39,132 nt of DNA, taken from the NCBI GenBank assembly GCA_003116975.1, contig BGKB01000298.1:1-39132 (forward strand). Direction: 5' to 3'. Positions 18,000 through 27,176 of this stretch are shown here, one piece after another. The notes beneath the pieces were generated by a model, which was given only the letters and a program-made list of their open reading frames with translations, did no database searches and was not told where the DNA came from. Numbering within the stretch: the stretch's first letter is position 1; every line of letters starts with the position of its first letter. The stretch comes from Aurantiochytrium sp. KH105 (Eukaryota; Sar; Bigyra; Thraustochytrida; Thraustochytriidae). A program made the position numbers and the translations under genes.

Positions 18000-19010
18000 C
18001 AGAGCGGCTTTAGCAATGCAGAGAGTATCGTGGACGCCTCTGGTGGCGTGCTCGTGCGAGGTCGCAGCGTCTTTGACACGCCCGGGGGCGATACCTCGAA
18101 CACAACGCCTTCGAGACGGCCGCCGCCAGGCTTTGCAGAGCGGCCACTACTCGCCTCTGACGGAACCGCTGGGTATGGTGGCGGCGAATTCAACACGACG
18201 GTGCTTAACCGGACCTTGGCCGCCAAGGCGCAAAAGCACAAGTGGAACAGACTTTGGGGCTACCTTTCGCCCGACTACATGTCAGCGATTCAGATGGACG
18301 AGGTGGCGACCTTTAGTGTCACGGGCATGAAGATTGCCGAGACGATCTCGCAGGCGCTGCGCTCGTTAGACGGTATATCCGAAGACAGCATTATCACCGA
18401 CGCCACGGCCTGTGTCGGTGGCAATGCCATCTCTTTTTTGCGCTACTTTCGCGTGGTGAACGCCATTGAGCTCGACGAGGCGCGATGCGGGATGCTCAAG
18501 CATAACTTAGATTTGTGCTTGGAGCACGAACGCCTGACCACGCTGTCGGGACACCGGTTTATCAAGATGGGGGGCGAGAAGGACGACGCTGCCGAGGCGC
18601 GCGCTGCGGATCGTCCGCCCGAGGAACTTCCCCCGATCATTGGAAAACTTAACATCTACAAGGGCGACTGTCTGCAGCTTTGCCCGCAGATCCGCCAAGA
18701 TCTGCTCTTTCTAGATCCGCCATGGGGCGGCAAGCAATATCACAAGCGTGACAAGGTGGTCCTCTTCATTTCGAAGCGCCCCTTGGCCGAAATTTGCAAG
18801 ACGCTCGGAAAGACGACGCAGTACCTGGCTATCAAGGTGCCTTTCAATGCTGACTTGACCGATCTCGAGCAAGACTCGTCTTGCAAGTTCATCAAGGAGG
18901 TCAAGCTTGAGCGAATGAAGCTCCTCGTCCTCGAGTTCGCCAATGCGCTCTCTTCCGATCAGCTCAACTTTTTCTACTCCTTTACACCCAGTCAAAGTGG
19001 CTCTGCATAA
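17793..19010 (+). CDS. TGS1: Trimethylguanosine synthase (RNA cap guanine-N2 methyltransferase)
   Basis: 405 residues from the ATG at 17793. The upstream in-frame ATG at 17694 would add 33 residues that look untranslated. The C-terminal 250 residues form an AdoMet-dependent methyltransferase: WGYLSPDY (155-162), motif I DATACVGGN (203-211), the acidic motif IELDEARC (225-232) and the catalytic FLDPPWGG (306-313). This enzyme family converts m7G caps of snRNAs and snoRNAs to the 2,2,7-trimethyl form in the nucleus. The N-terminal 130 residues are low-complexity and probably disordered, with alanine runs encoded by GCA repeats and two PPPGF motifs (12-16, 110-114). PPG followed by a hydrophobic residue is the known ligand of GYF domains. 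Confidence 0.93.
17953..17999 (+). repeat. CAG/GCA triplet run inside the TGS1 gene
   Basis: About fifteen near-perfect triplets. In the TGS1 frame they encode polyalanine (residues 54-69), directly after a shorter alanine block (35-41). Length is likely variable between strains. Confidence 0.9.
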
Positions 19011-19775
19011 AACGAAAACAATCAAACAAACAAACAAACAGACAGACAGACAGACAGAGACAGACGGACAAGAAAAGGTGGCAAAGGGGAAAACCCGCTT
19101 GGCGGTGGCAAATTGGCGGCTCGAGGCAGGCGCCCGATCAAAAGAATATTGATTCTTTGCGCAGTACGCGTTTTCTCATCGATTGACTGCGTTACGTTGC
19201 GTTGCAAGATGTCGGGGCCGGGTAGGGATCCTGGACTCGCCCTTATCGTTTTGCTTTCTTCGAACGAGCAAGCGAACGAACGAACGAACGAACGAACGAA
19301 TGAACGAGAGTAATAAAGCGCACTTTTCTGTTAGTCAAACTAGGCCAAACGATTTTTGCTTATTCTGCTAATAATACGAATCGCACACATGAGTGCGTAG
19401 TAGAGGGATGGGAACCCTTTCTTCTGGTCGGAGCCACACAAACGGAAAGCCCTCGATCTCTTTTGATTGTTGTGTTACGCGCAAGCATCACTTTTGCCGC
19501 GAAAAAAAAATGTAGTGGGATAGCCCAGAACAAACTGATTGTGCGAGTACTTGGTTTACTCGCTCATCGCTCACTCAAGCGAAAACGCAAGTCTTGGTCT
19601 CTCCGTTCAAGCAATGGATATTGCGCCGGGCAGCAGAGTTAGATGCCTGGACAGCCTGGATTGGTCTGACGGATCAGAGAAGCGCACGCACACCACAAGA
19701 CAAATGTTGTGATGACAGTGAGTGAAGATTCCGTTCATTCTCGTCAGCGTCGTGCTTACAGCGTAATACAAGAGC
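19011..19775. other. Spacer between convergent genes, with two four-base repeat arrays
   Basis: CAAA then CAGA units at 19023-19064 and CGAA units at 19273-19308. AATAAA at 19312-19317 could end the TGS1 transcript, about 300 bp past its stop. The remainder (19380-19775) shows no ORF with protein-like composition. Confidence 0.6.
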
Positions 19776-20363
19776 TTATTCTGACAATAAGAAGCGCACG
19801 GTCGGTGGAAGTTGTTTTGGGTCCGTGGGCAGTTCCAGCGCGGATCCGGTTCCACTTTTAAACGACCCCTTTGCGAAGATGCCCGTCCATTCCGAAGGCT
19901 GTTTGCATGAAGCTGCAGTTAATGTACCCTGCCCGTGCATTTTTCCTTCGGACCACATTCCCTCAAAACGGTCACCATTTGCAAGCGTGAGTGCACCGAG
20001 ACCATGGAAGTTGTCCGTACCCTGGAATTCACCTTCGTATGTGCTACCGTCGGCAAAAGAGTAGACCCCGTTCCACATGGATCCTTGGCGCCATTCGCCT
20101 TCGAAAGACTCGCTCATTTCGGGCATGTCGAGCTTTCCCTGTCCGTCTTGGATCATGACGGTGATTGTCTCCATGACAGGCTCGCCGCTGACGGCAGTAT
20201 CATCGTTCTCGGTCGGCACGGGTCGCTTCACTTGTGTCTCTGTCCACTCGCCATCGTAGACGGCGGTTCCGCGAGCCATGGGAAGCTCGAAGCGACCGCG
20301 GCCTCGCCGCGGTGCGACTGCCTCGAGCTCTGCCTCGGCTGCGGCCTTGGCTTTCTTTGTCAT
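19776..20363 (-). CDS. MORN-repeat protein
   Basis: 195 residues. It has a basic N-terminus (MTKKAKAAAEAELEAV), then repeated MORN-type units of the form Y/F-x-G-x-W/F: YDGEWTE, FEGEWRQGSMWNG, YEGEFQGTDNFHGLG, FEGMWSEGKMHGQG and WTGIFAKGSFKSG. About five units can be read, with an acidic, threonine-rich insert (residues 48-70) between the first two. MORN repeats bind membranes or scaffold cytoskeletal and ciliary proteins. Nothing here points to one partner. The start at 20363 has no in-frame ATG upstream. Expressed towards TGS1 (convergent). Confidence 0.8.
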   Translation of the reverse strand: MTKKAKAAAEAELEAVAPRRGRGRFELPMARGTAVYDGEWTETQVKRPVPTENDDTAVSGEPVMETITVMIQDGQGKLDMPEMSESFEGEWRQGSMWNGVYSFADGSTYEGEFQGTDNFHGLGALTLANGDRFEGMWSEGKMHGQGTLTAASCKQPSEWTGIFAKGSFKSGTGSALELPTDPKQLPPTVRFLLSE

Positions 20364-20780
20364 GCTTTTTGTACGCGGCTTCGTCCGCCGTGCGAGCGTA
20401 TCACGGTCCTTTCAGATTGTGTTTGCTCATGCGACTCTCTGGCAGCTCGCTCAAAACTTCTTCTAGCTAGACGTTCTTGTCGGGCCACTCCTAGAACTGT
20501 AAAAAGAACTACCTTCCCCCAAACGTGTCTTGCATTGTGGTTCGGACTTGAAAACAAAACAAAAAAACTTGATTTCTGTAGAACGTAACGGATCACTTTC
20601 CGTAGTAGAACTAGGCTTTTAGGCTTCTTTTAGCCTTCACGGACTCACTCTCTGCGTAAAAACCCCTGGGTCAGGCAAGCATTGTTATTGTTGCCGCGAT
20701 GATTGTCTGTCTGTCTATCTGTCTGTCTGTCAGTTGAAGTAAAAGTGGTTTTATATGCAATGTATACAATATGTTCGCGA
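20364..20780. other. Spacer upstream of the MORN gene
   Basis: Holds a TCTG-unit array (20704-20732) and no defensible ORF. It must carry the MORN gene promoter and the 3' end of the seven-helix protein gene transcript. Confidence 0.5.
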
Positions 20781-20912
20781 GCGACAATCGAAAGGCTCGA
20801 GATGGTCTCGGGATCGCGATGGTCGTAAGGCTCAAGGTTGTTGGACCCGAGATCGCGATGAGCCACAATGTTCAAGGTTGTCTTGGGATTGCGACTGTCA
20901 AAAAGCTCGAAG
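20781..20912 (-). repeat. 36-40-bp degenerate tandem repeat just after the stop of the seven-helix gene
   Basis: Three readable units (20801-20836, 20837-20876, 20877-20912) plus a partial one. Each has a TCGGGATCGCGATGG-like core and ends in a CTCAAG-like tail. The array begins about 14 bp past the stop codon at 20926. Confidence 0.7.
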
Positions 20913-20925
20913 ATGCCTCGGCCTC

Positions 20926-22131
20926 TTATACGCTCGCCACGGCGTAATGGACGGGCTCGTCGGCTGCTTGGCCCCGAGCAAATGGCGTCGCAGGCATCGA
21001 CGCAGTCACGACGACCTGCCCATCTGAAGGTGTCTGCATGCTTGCGTCGCACTCTTCTTTGGACAGTGGCGTCGCACAGGGAACGTCTTCTGCTGAAGCT
21101 TCAGCTGCGGCTGCTGCTGCACCCTGAGAAGATCCTGATCCCGGAAGAGAGAACTTGGTTCGGACTTGATCTTCAGAGAGCCCAAAGTGTCGTTGCTTGC
21201 TTTCAATGATGAGAGCTAGCGTGAGAATCGTTGTCAGGCCAAAACAAACGGATGTGACGATACCACGAATGAAGCCACCACTCGAGATAAGGTTGCTATC
21301 GAAGGCCACGGAAACGAGCAGGATGATCGTGAAAAGAAGGCTTGAAACAAAGAGGCTCAGAGACTCGTATGCAACAGAGGGCATCTCAATGGCTCGAAAC
21401 GAATAGACGAGCGTCATGAGGAAACCTAGGCCGAGGAGTGCCCAAATAATAATGGCAGGATAGGGTAGATCAAAGTCATCGAGAAATGCTGCCGTGGAGC
21501 ATTGGAGGTGGCCGATCTCGCATGGATTGTACTGAATCGGATAGAACAGAAACCAGCCAGCAAGCAGGCCGACAACTTGAGGTACCATTGCAATCATGAA
21601 CTTGACCAGAACGTCGTTCTGTAAATTCGGCGAATCACCTGCAGCGCCCGAACTCTTGTTCACGCGCCAGGAAATGTACACTTTGAAGAATAACGATAAA
21701 AGGATGAAGAGAAGCCCAATGTAGAAGAGGGAGAAATGAGCATAACAAATGCCGGGAAGGTATGTAAAGGCACCAAGTAAATCCAAAAAAAGCCCAATGC
21801 ATGCAAGGAGACATCCCACGGCCAGCAAGAGCAAAAGCTGCCATTGCGTGAGACGTAGCACAGGCTTCTTGCGGTGAAAAAGGACCTTAATAATGGAACA
21901 GAAAGAGAGAAAGCACGGCACTGCGAAGAGTCCTAGGACCATGGGGTGGACGCTCTCGCTTTCGGGCCGACTAAAAACCTGCGTCAAACTCTTGTCCCAG
22001 CTCACAGTAAGACACTGACGGGCCGTCCAGCACACGACCTCCGAATACGTTCCCGTGGTGCACGTAATTTCTTCGAGGGATGTTCCGGCGTCGAAGAGCC
22101 CCCACGCCATCGATGCATCCGACGAGGACAT
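20926..22131 (-). CDS. Seven-transmembrane protein, possibly a receptor
   Basis: 401 residues. Seven hydrophobic segments can be read: about 63-85, 94-115, 124-152, 172-192, 219-245, 254-276 and 285-308. A cysteine-containing N-terminal region of about 60 residues (TCTTGTYSEVVCWTARQC) has no obvious signal peptide, and a 90-residue Ser/Ala-rich cytoplasmic tail follows the last helix. The layout fits a G-protein-coupled receptor, and the helix pattern recalls family C receptors without a ligand-binding venus-flytrap domain. I see no diagnostic motif, so ligand and signalling are unknown. A transporter or other seven-helix family is possible. Confidence 0.7.
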   Translation of the reverse strand: MSSSDASMAWGLFDAGTSLEEITCTTGTYSEVVCWTARQCLTVSWDKSLTQVFSRPESESVHPMVLGLFAVPCFLSFCSIIKVLFHRKKPVLRLTQWQLLLLLAVGCLLACIGLFLDLLGAFTYLPGICYAHFSLFYIGLLFILLSLFFKVYISWRVNKSSGAAGDSPNLQNDVLVKFMIAMVPQVVGLLAGWFLFYPIQYNPCEIGHLQCSTAAFLDDFDLPYPAIIIWALLGLGFLMTLVYSFRAIEMPSVAYESLSLFVSSLLFTIILLVSVAFDSNLISSGGFIRGIVTSVCFGLTTILTLALIIESKQRHFGLSEDQVRTKFSLPGSGSSQGAAAAAAEASAEDVPCATPLSKEECDASMQTPSDGQVVVTASMPATPFARGQAADEPVHYAVASV

Positions 22132-22836
22132 CTTTTCAGCGACTCCTCAGTAGCGAAAGTAGCTCTTTCCTTCGATGCTTTGCCCGGCTGCTTGCTTGCT
22201 TGCTTGCTTGCTTGTTCGGGATTGCTGACTCGGCGTATTATTGTTTTGCCAGCTCTCTCCTTCTCTCTCGTCGAGCCTCTGCATGTCTCTTCGGTTCTTC
22301 CCGGCTCTTGAGCGTTAGAAACGTTTGGAACCTCTATAACTATTGCCTCGCTGGCTCTCCTTTTATTATACGACGTCCAAGTTCATGTTCTCTTTCCTGC
22401 CTGTGCCACAGTCGCTCCTACAGTAGGTCTGGGAATGAGAGCCTGCGAGGCCGTTTGCGTAAACCGTACTTGGCTCGGGGTCAGTCATGAGGTTTCCTCA
22501 GGCTGCTCGTGCAAACTGTCGCGACGTGCAGGTCTCCCCGCTCGCCATCTCTCGTTCGCCTGTCAGCTGACCGACCTCGTGCGCGCACAGGACCACGAGA
22601 GGCGAGACTGGCTGGCTGGCTGGCTGGCTGGTTGGCTACTTGAGCCTACTCGCGAGGCGCTAAGGGTGGACGTGCAATCTGTCGCGCTTTGAAGGCCTTC
22701 AAGGTAATTGATCGTTTTCAAGTTTTTGTGAAGTTTAGAATCTTGAGCTGGTCAAAGTCCAAAGCAGATGTTGGCCTCTCATCAGCAAAACAACGTTTAA
22801 ATCACGTTTTATACCATTGCTCTGAATAAAGAAATT

Positions 22837-23448
22837 ATGCCGAATGACTCTTTCCTTATCGATAGAGGAGGCTGGATACATGTCAAAGTCTTCTGCAGGA
22901 TGACACTGCAGAGCATTTGACGCGTTGCTTTTTTACCATCGAAATTAACCGCCACAGGCCGCGAAACATCCTGTCACGATTAATTTCTTGGTCCCGACGA
23001 GCTAGACAAGACCGAAGAACAGGAGCTGCCAGTTGCCACCAACAATCACTGGTATCACATTACTTTTGATTCCAAGGGGCTCGAGCCTGAACTTATTCTG
23101 GCCAATATTGACCGTGGATTTGAACTTGGAGATGCGCTTCTGCGATAAAGTCTTAATTTTGAGATGAGCAAGACTTATCTTTAGGTGATTTATTGTTCTG
23201 GCTGGACGCTGCACCTGGGGACCGCAGCGTGCATGGAACGACGCAAGGAGGATATTGGCCTTCTCGCAAGGGGACGAGTTTCCTGAAAATTCTTCGGGCG
23301 TCAGACAATTGTGCGACCGTGTATAATAGACGGCACCGCCGTTGATGAGAGTTTCGAAGCCGCTCCGACGATCTGCAGACATGCGGACCTGCGGAGTTGC
23401 GAACCTGCGAACCTGCGGACTCTCGGAATTGTGATAGCAAGCTTTCAC
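22837..23448. pseudogene. Possible decayed coding sequence, identity unknown
   Basis: Two short plus-strand stretches read like protein: an ATG at 22837 giving MPNDSFLIDRGGWIHVKVFC and a stop soon after, and 22992-23152, with NNHWYHITFDSKGLEPELIL and then LANIDRGFELGDALLR before a TAA. On the minus strand a 148-codon ORF (23002-23448) is also open. I recognise none of them. They could be remnants of one gene or chance. Confidence 0.2.
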
Positions 23449-23555
23449 GGCCCGCGTCTGACCGTGAAACGCGGTCGCTCGGGTACGTAAGACAGGAAGC
23501 GTCCCTCAAACTGAAACAAGTCGAACATTCTTCGAGCTACGGAGTGTCGGGAGTG

Positions 23556-23957
23556 GAGCCGGGCAGGGCCTTGCGCTGGTCATTCCCATTCTTGGGCCTC
23601 TAACTTGTTTTCGCGAACATTTCGAACCTCGACGATTAGCAGGTTGTTCACTCTTGTCCATTCCAGCCCTCTAGCTTGCATCGTGCTGTCCATTCTTGGC
23701 CGGAGCCGGTCAACACCTCGGGGCATTGAGCCGGCCTCGCATACTTTGCGCGCTGCGCTGAGCTACTTGTCTCTTCGTCCCTTGTTGTGGCGAGCCGGTC
23801 TTTCGTCTCGGGCGTTGAGCCGGTCTTTCATCGTCTCTGGCTGTCATCAAGATGGTTTCGCGCTCGTTCTCTGCATCAAGACGCGGCGGCATGCAAGCTG
23901 GAGACCAAATGGATGGCGAGCCGGTCTCGCGTTCTTAGCATCAAATCTGTGAGCCGG
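23556..23957. repeat. Dispersed GAGCCGG motif, seven copies
   Basis: Copies start at 23556, 23703, 23728, 23792, 23817, 23918 and 23951. Two pairs are exactly 25 bp apart and most are followed by TC or CC. All lie in the same orientation. It looks like a worn-down minisatellite. Confidence 0.6.
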
Positions 23958-24497
23958 CCTGCCTTTCTTGGCGTAGAGTCCACGTGCCTAGCCAGCCAAC
24001 TCCGGCGAACCGTGCAAGCGTGCGCGCGGGGCATGGCGTGGGTCCCGCGGGACACAAGGTGACCGGCGCGGAGGGCACACCGCGGTGCAGTCTGCCGCGG
24101 CGCGTACCGTTCCTTCCTGTTCTATATCAATACATATATGTAGAAGCAATATGGCATCCCGCGCGGTCCGCGCCGCGTGCAAAGTTACTGCAAGGGGGCC
24201 TCAAGCCGACCACGCGCCCAGTCAATGTCCCGCGCCGCTTGCTAGCAAGTCGCCGCGAAGCCAGTCCGCGCTGTGCTGGATTCACTCGTGTCTCTTCCGC
24301 GCTTTCACACTTTTCTTTCTATTCTTTTCTTCGGCTTCTTTCTCGTGCGGATGTGCGGACGTGCGGATGTGCGGATGTGCGGACGAAGCAAAACTCGAAC
24401 TCGAACTCGAACTCAAACGAGTAGCGAAACACAACCTGAACCCGAGCAGCCCGACATCCAGCTCGACTAAAGCGACAAACGAGAGTTCGCAAACACA

Positions 24498-26711
24498 ATG
24501 CAGGGCGTCTTGACGTTGTTTGTGCTGGTCCTCGTGAGCACATGTCTCCTGGATCTCGTGCACGGGGCGTCGTCGACCGAAAGCAAAAAGCTCAATGTTC
24601 TCCTCGTGATGGTCGATGACTTCCGCCCTGAGGCGTCGTCCTATGGAAGCAGTGATGTAAGCACCCCAAACATGGATGCTCTCGCCAAGGAGTCTGTACA
24701 GTTCGAACGGGCCTACACACAGGAAGCGCTGTGCGGACCATCGCGGGGGTCGATGCTGAGCGCCCGCTTGCCGACAAGTCTCGGCTACTATATTCACACG
24801 GATGCCGCGCAAGAGCGAACAAAGCTCAAGAGCGCCCTTGTGCTGCCCAAATGGTTCGAAAGTCAAGGGTACGATACCTTTGGCACCAGCAAAATCTTTC
24901 ATTGGGTTGGAAACAATGCAAGATATTTCGGAGAGTACGACAAGCAGGGCGTCCATGGCAGCAACAGTTGCGGAGACGATGTCGTCTGCGCAGATTCAGA
25001 CACTCTCGATGACTTCACGGACTACCGCGCGCTCGAATGGGCGACTACCCAGCTTGATAAGTTTGCGGCAGAATCGAGGTACACGAATGGGGCGACGCCA
25101 TGGTTCTTGGTTGTTGGCTTCCGTCGGCCGCACACCAAATTTCGGGCGCCCAAGTCTTTTTTTGAGCGGTTCTCGGCAGACGAGATCTCGCTTCCCAGCG
25201 CGATCGAGCGTGAGCGTCCCACGGGTGCACCCTGGCAGGCGTACAAGGGCATGTGTGCGGACTTGCTCAACTCAAACGAAGTTCGCGCCAGTGGATTTCT
25301 TGATCCTTATGAGGATACTCTCGCAGATGACGTGGCGCGCAAACTTCGCATGGGGTACTTTGCTTGTGTGGAGTGGATCGACTATGCCATGGGCCAGTTG
25401 CTGGACCGTCTCGACACGAACGGGCTCAAAAACGAAACCCTCGTCGTCGTGACGTCAGATCATGGATGGTCGCTTGGCGAAAAGACGAGCTGGTGCAAAG
25501 GCAGCGTGTACGAGCGCGCGCTTCGCGTGCCAATGTGGATTCGCGACCCGGTTGACCGCTCCAGAGCAGGAACACAAGAATCGGCGGGTGTTTCCCTTCT
25601 CGATTTGTATCCGACTATTGCAGAACTCGCTGGTGTTCCTTTGGCGCAGCAGGACTTTGAAGATTACGAGATGGATGGTCGTAGTTTTGCGCACTTGGTT
25701 CGCGACGACGACGACATGAGCGAGACCGTAGCAGAGTCCCTCCTCCGTCTTCCGCAGCTCGGTGGCCACGAGTGGTCCTTTCCGAGCAATGCTAGCTTTA
25801 GTGTTTGGCCGATCTGCGTCGCCGACGGAGAGCCGAACAAGCAGGTTGACTGCCGCACATGCAAAGACAGAAATGGAAACGTGGTGGACTGCCAAGACTG
25901 CGCCTCGTTGTCGTCTTGCACGCGCGAGGAGAGCCCCATTGCCTATATGGGTTTGAGTGTGCGGACGGAGCGATTTCGCTACACGGAATGGCGGGCGTGG
26001 GACGACGCGACCAACAGCGCCGACTGGGATGCTGGCGATGCGGGCGCCGAGAACCGCGAGTTGTATGATCACGATACCAAATTGGGCAGCGTTGAGATGG
26101 AGAACGTGGTCGATAAACGCGCTTATGAGACCAACGCCGAGCAACACGCCAACATGCTTCGCGCTCGCTTTGCCACGTGCTCGGGCATCACGGACGAGAC
26201 GAAATGTTCTGCGCGGGGAGACCACTGCGTGTTCCACAACGGGGACTGCATGAACCGAGGCTTTTGCGCCTTTAGCGGGCCCAATTCTTTTCAAGATTGC
26301 GCAGCGCGAGCAGAGGCATGCGTGTGGAGCCCACTGTACAATCAGTGCGTGAACCGCATCAAGGAGGGCCGCTCGGCACCGATTTCTGCGCCCCCGACCA
26401 CGCCAGAGCCCACGTTGGCGCCGACAAGGCCGCCTGCGTTTCGCGATGTGATCGAATACCCGACGGAGACGACTCCAGCACCGAGTCTTTCGCCGACACC
26501 TTCCAGCGCGTTTTGCAAGAAGTTCAGGCGGCGCCAGAAGCGCTGCGTCCAGAATGGTTGTGCTTTCTTCAAGGGCATTGGCTGCCGGGAGCCAACATTC
26601 TGCGACTTCAAACGCCAGAAATCAACGCGCCGCAAGGCCGGCTGCAGCGAAAACAGCGACTATTGCTCATGGGACGCCAGCGACAAGACCTGCGTTGCGA
26701 TCCATGATTGA
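24498..26711 (+). CDS. Secreted sulfatase, iduronate-2-sulfatase-like, with Cys-rich tail
   Basis: 737 residues. Signal peptide 1-23 ends at VHG|A. Metal-binding Asp pair in VMVDDFRPE (D40, D41). C79 in LCGPSRGS is the cysteine changed to formylglycine in the CxPSR motif. Further active-site residues: K132 and H135 (SKIFHW), H212 (FRRPH), D321-H322 (SDHGWSLGEK) and K329. The order matches iduronate-2-sulfatase-type sulfatases, which remove sulfate esters from sulfated glycans. After about residue 550 comes a Cys-rich region in two parts separated by a Pro/Thr linker (about 630-670). Each has repeats of the pattern C-x(5-7)-C-x(2-5)-C, perhaps carbohydrate- or wall-binding. The substrate is more likely an algal or marine sulfated polysaccharide than dermatan or heparan sulfate (inference). 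Needs a formylglycine-generating enzyme elsewhere in the genome. Confidence 0.9.
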   Translation: MQGVLTLFVLVLVSTCLLDLVHGASSTESKKLNVLLVMVDDFRPEASSYGSSDVSTPNMDALAKESVQFERAYTQEALCGPSRGSMLSARLPTSLGYYIHTDAAQERTKLKSALVLPKWFESQGYDTFGTSKIFHWVGNNARYFGEYDKQGVHGSNSCGDDVVCADSDTLDDFTDYRALEWATTQLDKFAAESRYTNGATPWFLVVGFRRPHTKFRAPKSFFERFSADEISLPSAIERERPTGAPWQAYKGMCADLLNSNEVRASGFLDPYEDTLADDVARKLRMGYFACVEWIDYAMGQLLDRLDTNGLKNETLVVVTSDHGWSLGEKTSWCKGSVYERALRVPMWIRDPVDRSRAGTQESAGVSLLDLYPTIAELAGVPLAQQDFEDYEMDGRSFAHLVRDDDDMSETVAESLLRLPQLGGHEWSFPSNASFSVWPICVADGEPNKQVDCRTCKDRNGNVVDCQDCASLSSCTREESPIAYMGLSVRTERFRYTEWRAWDDATNSADWDAGDAGAENRELYDHDTKLGSVEMENVVDKRAYETNAEQHANMLRARFATCSGITDETKCSARGDHCVFHNGDCMNRGFCAFSGPNSFQDCAARAEACVWSPLYNQCVNRIKEGRSAPISAPPTTPEPTLAPTRPPAFRDVIEYPTETTPAPSLSPTPSSAFCKKFRRRQKRCVQNGCAFFKGIGCREPTFCDFKRQKSTRRKAGCSENSDYCSWDASDKTCVAIHD

Positions 26712-26824
26712 ACCTTAATTGTACGATACTTTTACTCAAAAAGCAATTTCCCCAGACTTACAACTTGAAGCTATAATTGTCCATGAGCCTTTGGGCTAGG
26801 CCTAGGTAGTAGCGATTAGGCCTA

Positions 26825-26968
26825 GCTTGCTCTTCGCAAAGCTTGCTCTTTGCAAAGCTTGCTCTTCGCAAAGCTTGCTCTTTGCAAAGCTTGCTCTTTG
26901 CAAAGCTTGCTCTTTGCAAAGCTTGCTCTTTGCAAAGCTTGCTCTTCGCAAAGCTTGCTTTGTTAGAA
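26825..26968 (+). repeat. 16-bp tandem repeat, nine copies in register
   Basis: GCTTGCTCTTTGCAAA repeats with starts at 26825, 26841, 26857, 26873, 26889, 26905, 26921, 26937 and 26953, exactly 16 apart. The only common change is TTTGC to TTCGC. Each unit holds the palindromes AAGCTT and CTTTGCAAAG. Small ORFs on both strands come from the repeat and are not genes. Confidence 0.95.
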
Positions 26969-27051
26969 CATTCACTGTTTGTCCGCAGTCCGTAAGCAAA
27001 TGCTTGCTTTGTTTTAGAACATTCACTGTTTGTCCGCCGTCCGGAAGCAAT
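26953..27051 (+). repeat. Direct repeat of about 49 bp, two copies
   Basis: 26953-27001 and 27002-27051 both read GCTTGCTTTGTT, AGAACATTCACTGTTTGTCC, then a GC-rich end. They differ by a two-base insertion and a few changes. The second follows the first directly, and both begin with the end of the 16-bp unit. Confidence 0.85.
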
Positions 27052-27176
27052 GCTCTGCCCGTGCTATTAGTCATAGCTGGCATCATTCTCGTTTCGTAAA
27101 ACACAAAGGCGACCTCAGATCGGAAAGGTAGAAGAAGCGAGAGACACGCACGGGCCGGACGCGTGCGAACGGGGCG

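Larger units (their letters stand above)
22132..24497. other. Gene-poor repetitive region
   Basis: 2.4 kb between a divergent gene pair without a convincing gene. It holds CTTG x6 (22191-22214), CTGG x6 (22608-22631), AATAAA at 22826-22831, GAGCCGG motifs (23556-23957), a GTGCGGAY 8-bp repeat x5 (24345-24384) and a CTCGAA 6-bp repeat x4 (24393-24416). The last two lie just before the sulfatase start and probably in its promoter or 5' UTR. Confidence 0.6.

Noticed and set aside
22080..22490. Plus-strand ORF of 136 codons at the start of the seven-helix gene spacer
   Set aside because: Overlaps the gene on the other strand and is low-complexity Ser/Arg/Leu text, including the CTTG repeat.
26802..27104. 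Minus-strand ORF of 100 codons
   Set aside because: It is produced by the 16-bp and 49-bp repeats; the other strand gives an equally open repeat peptide.
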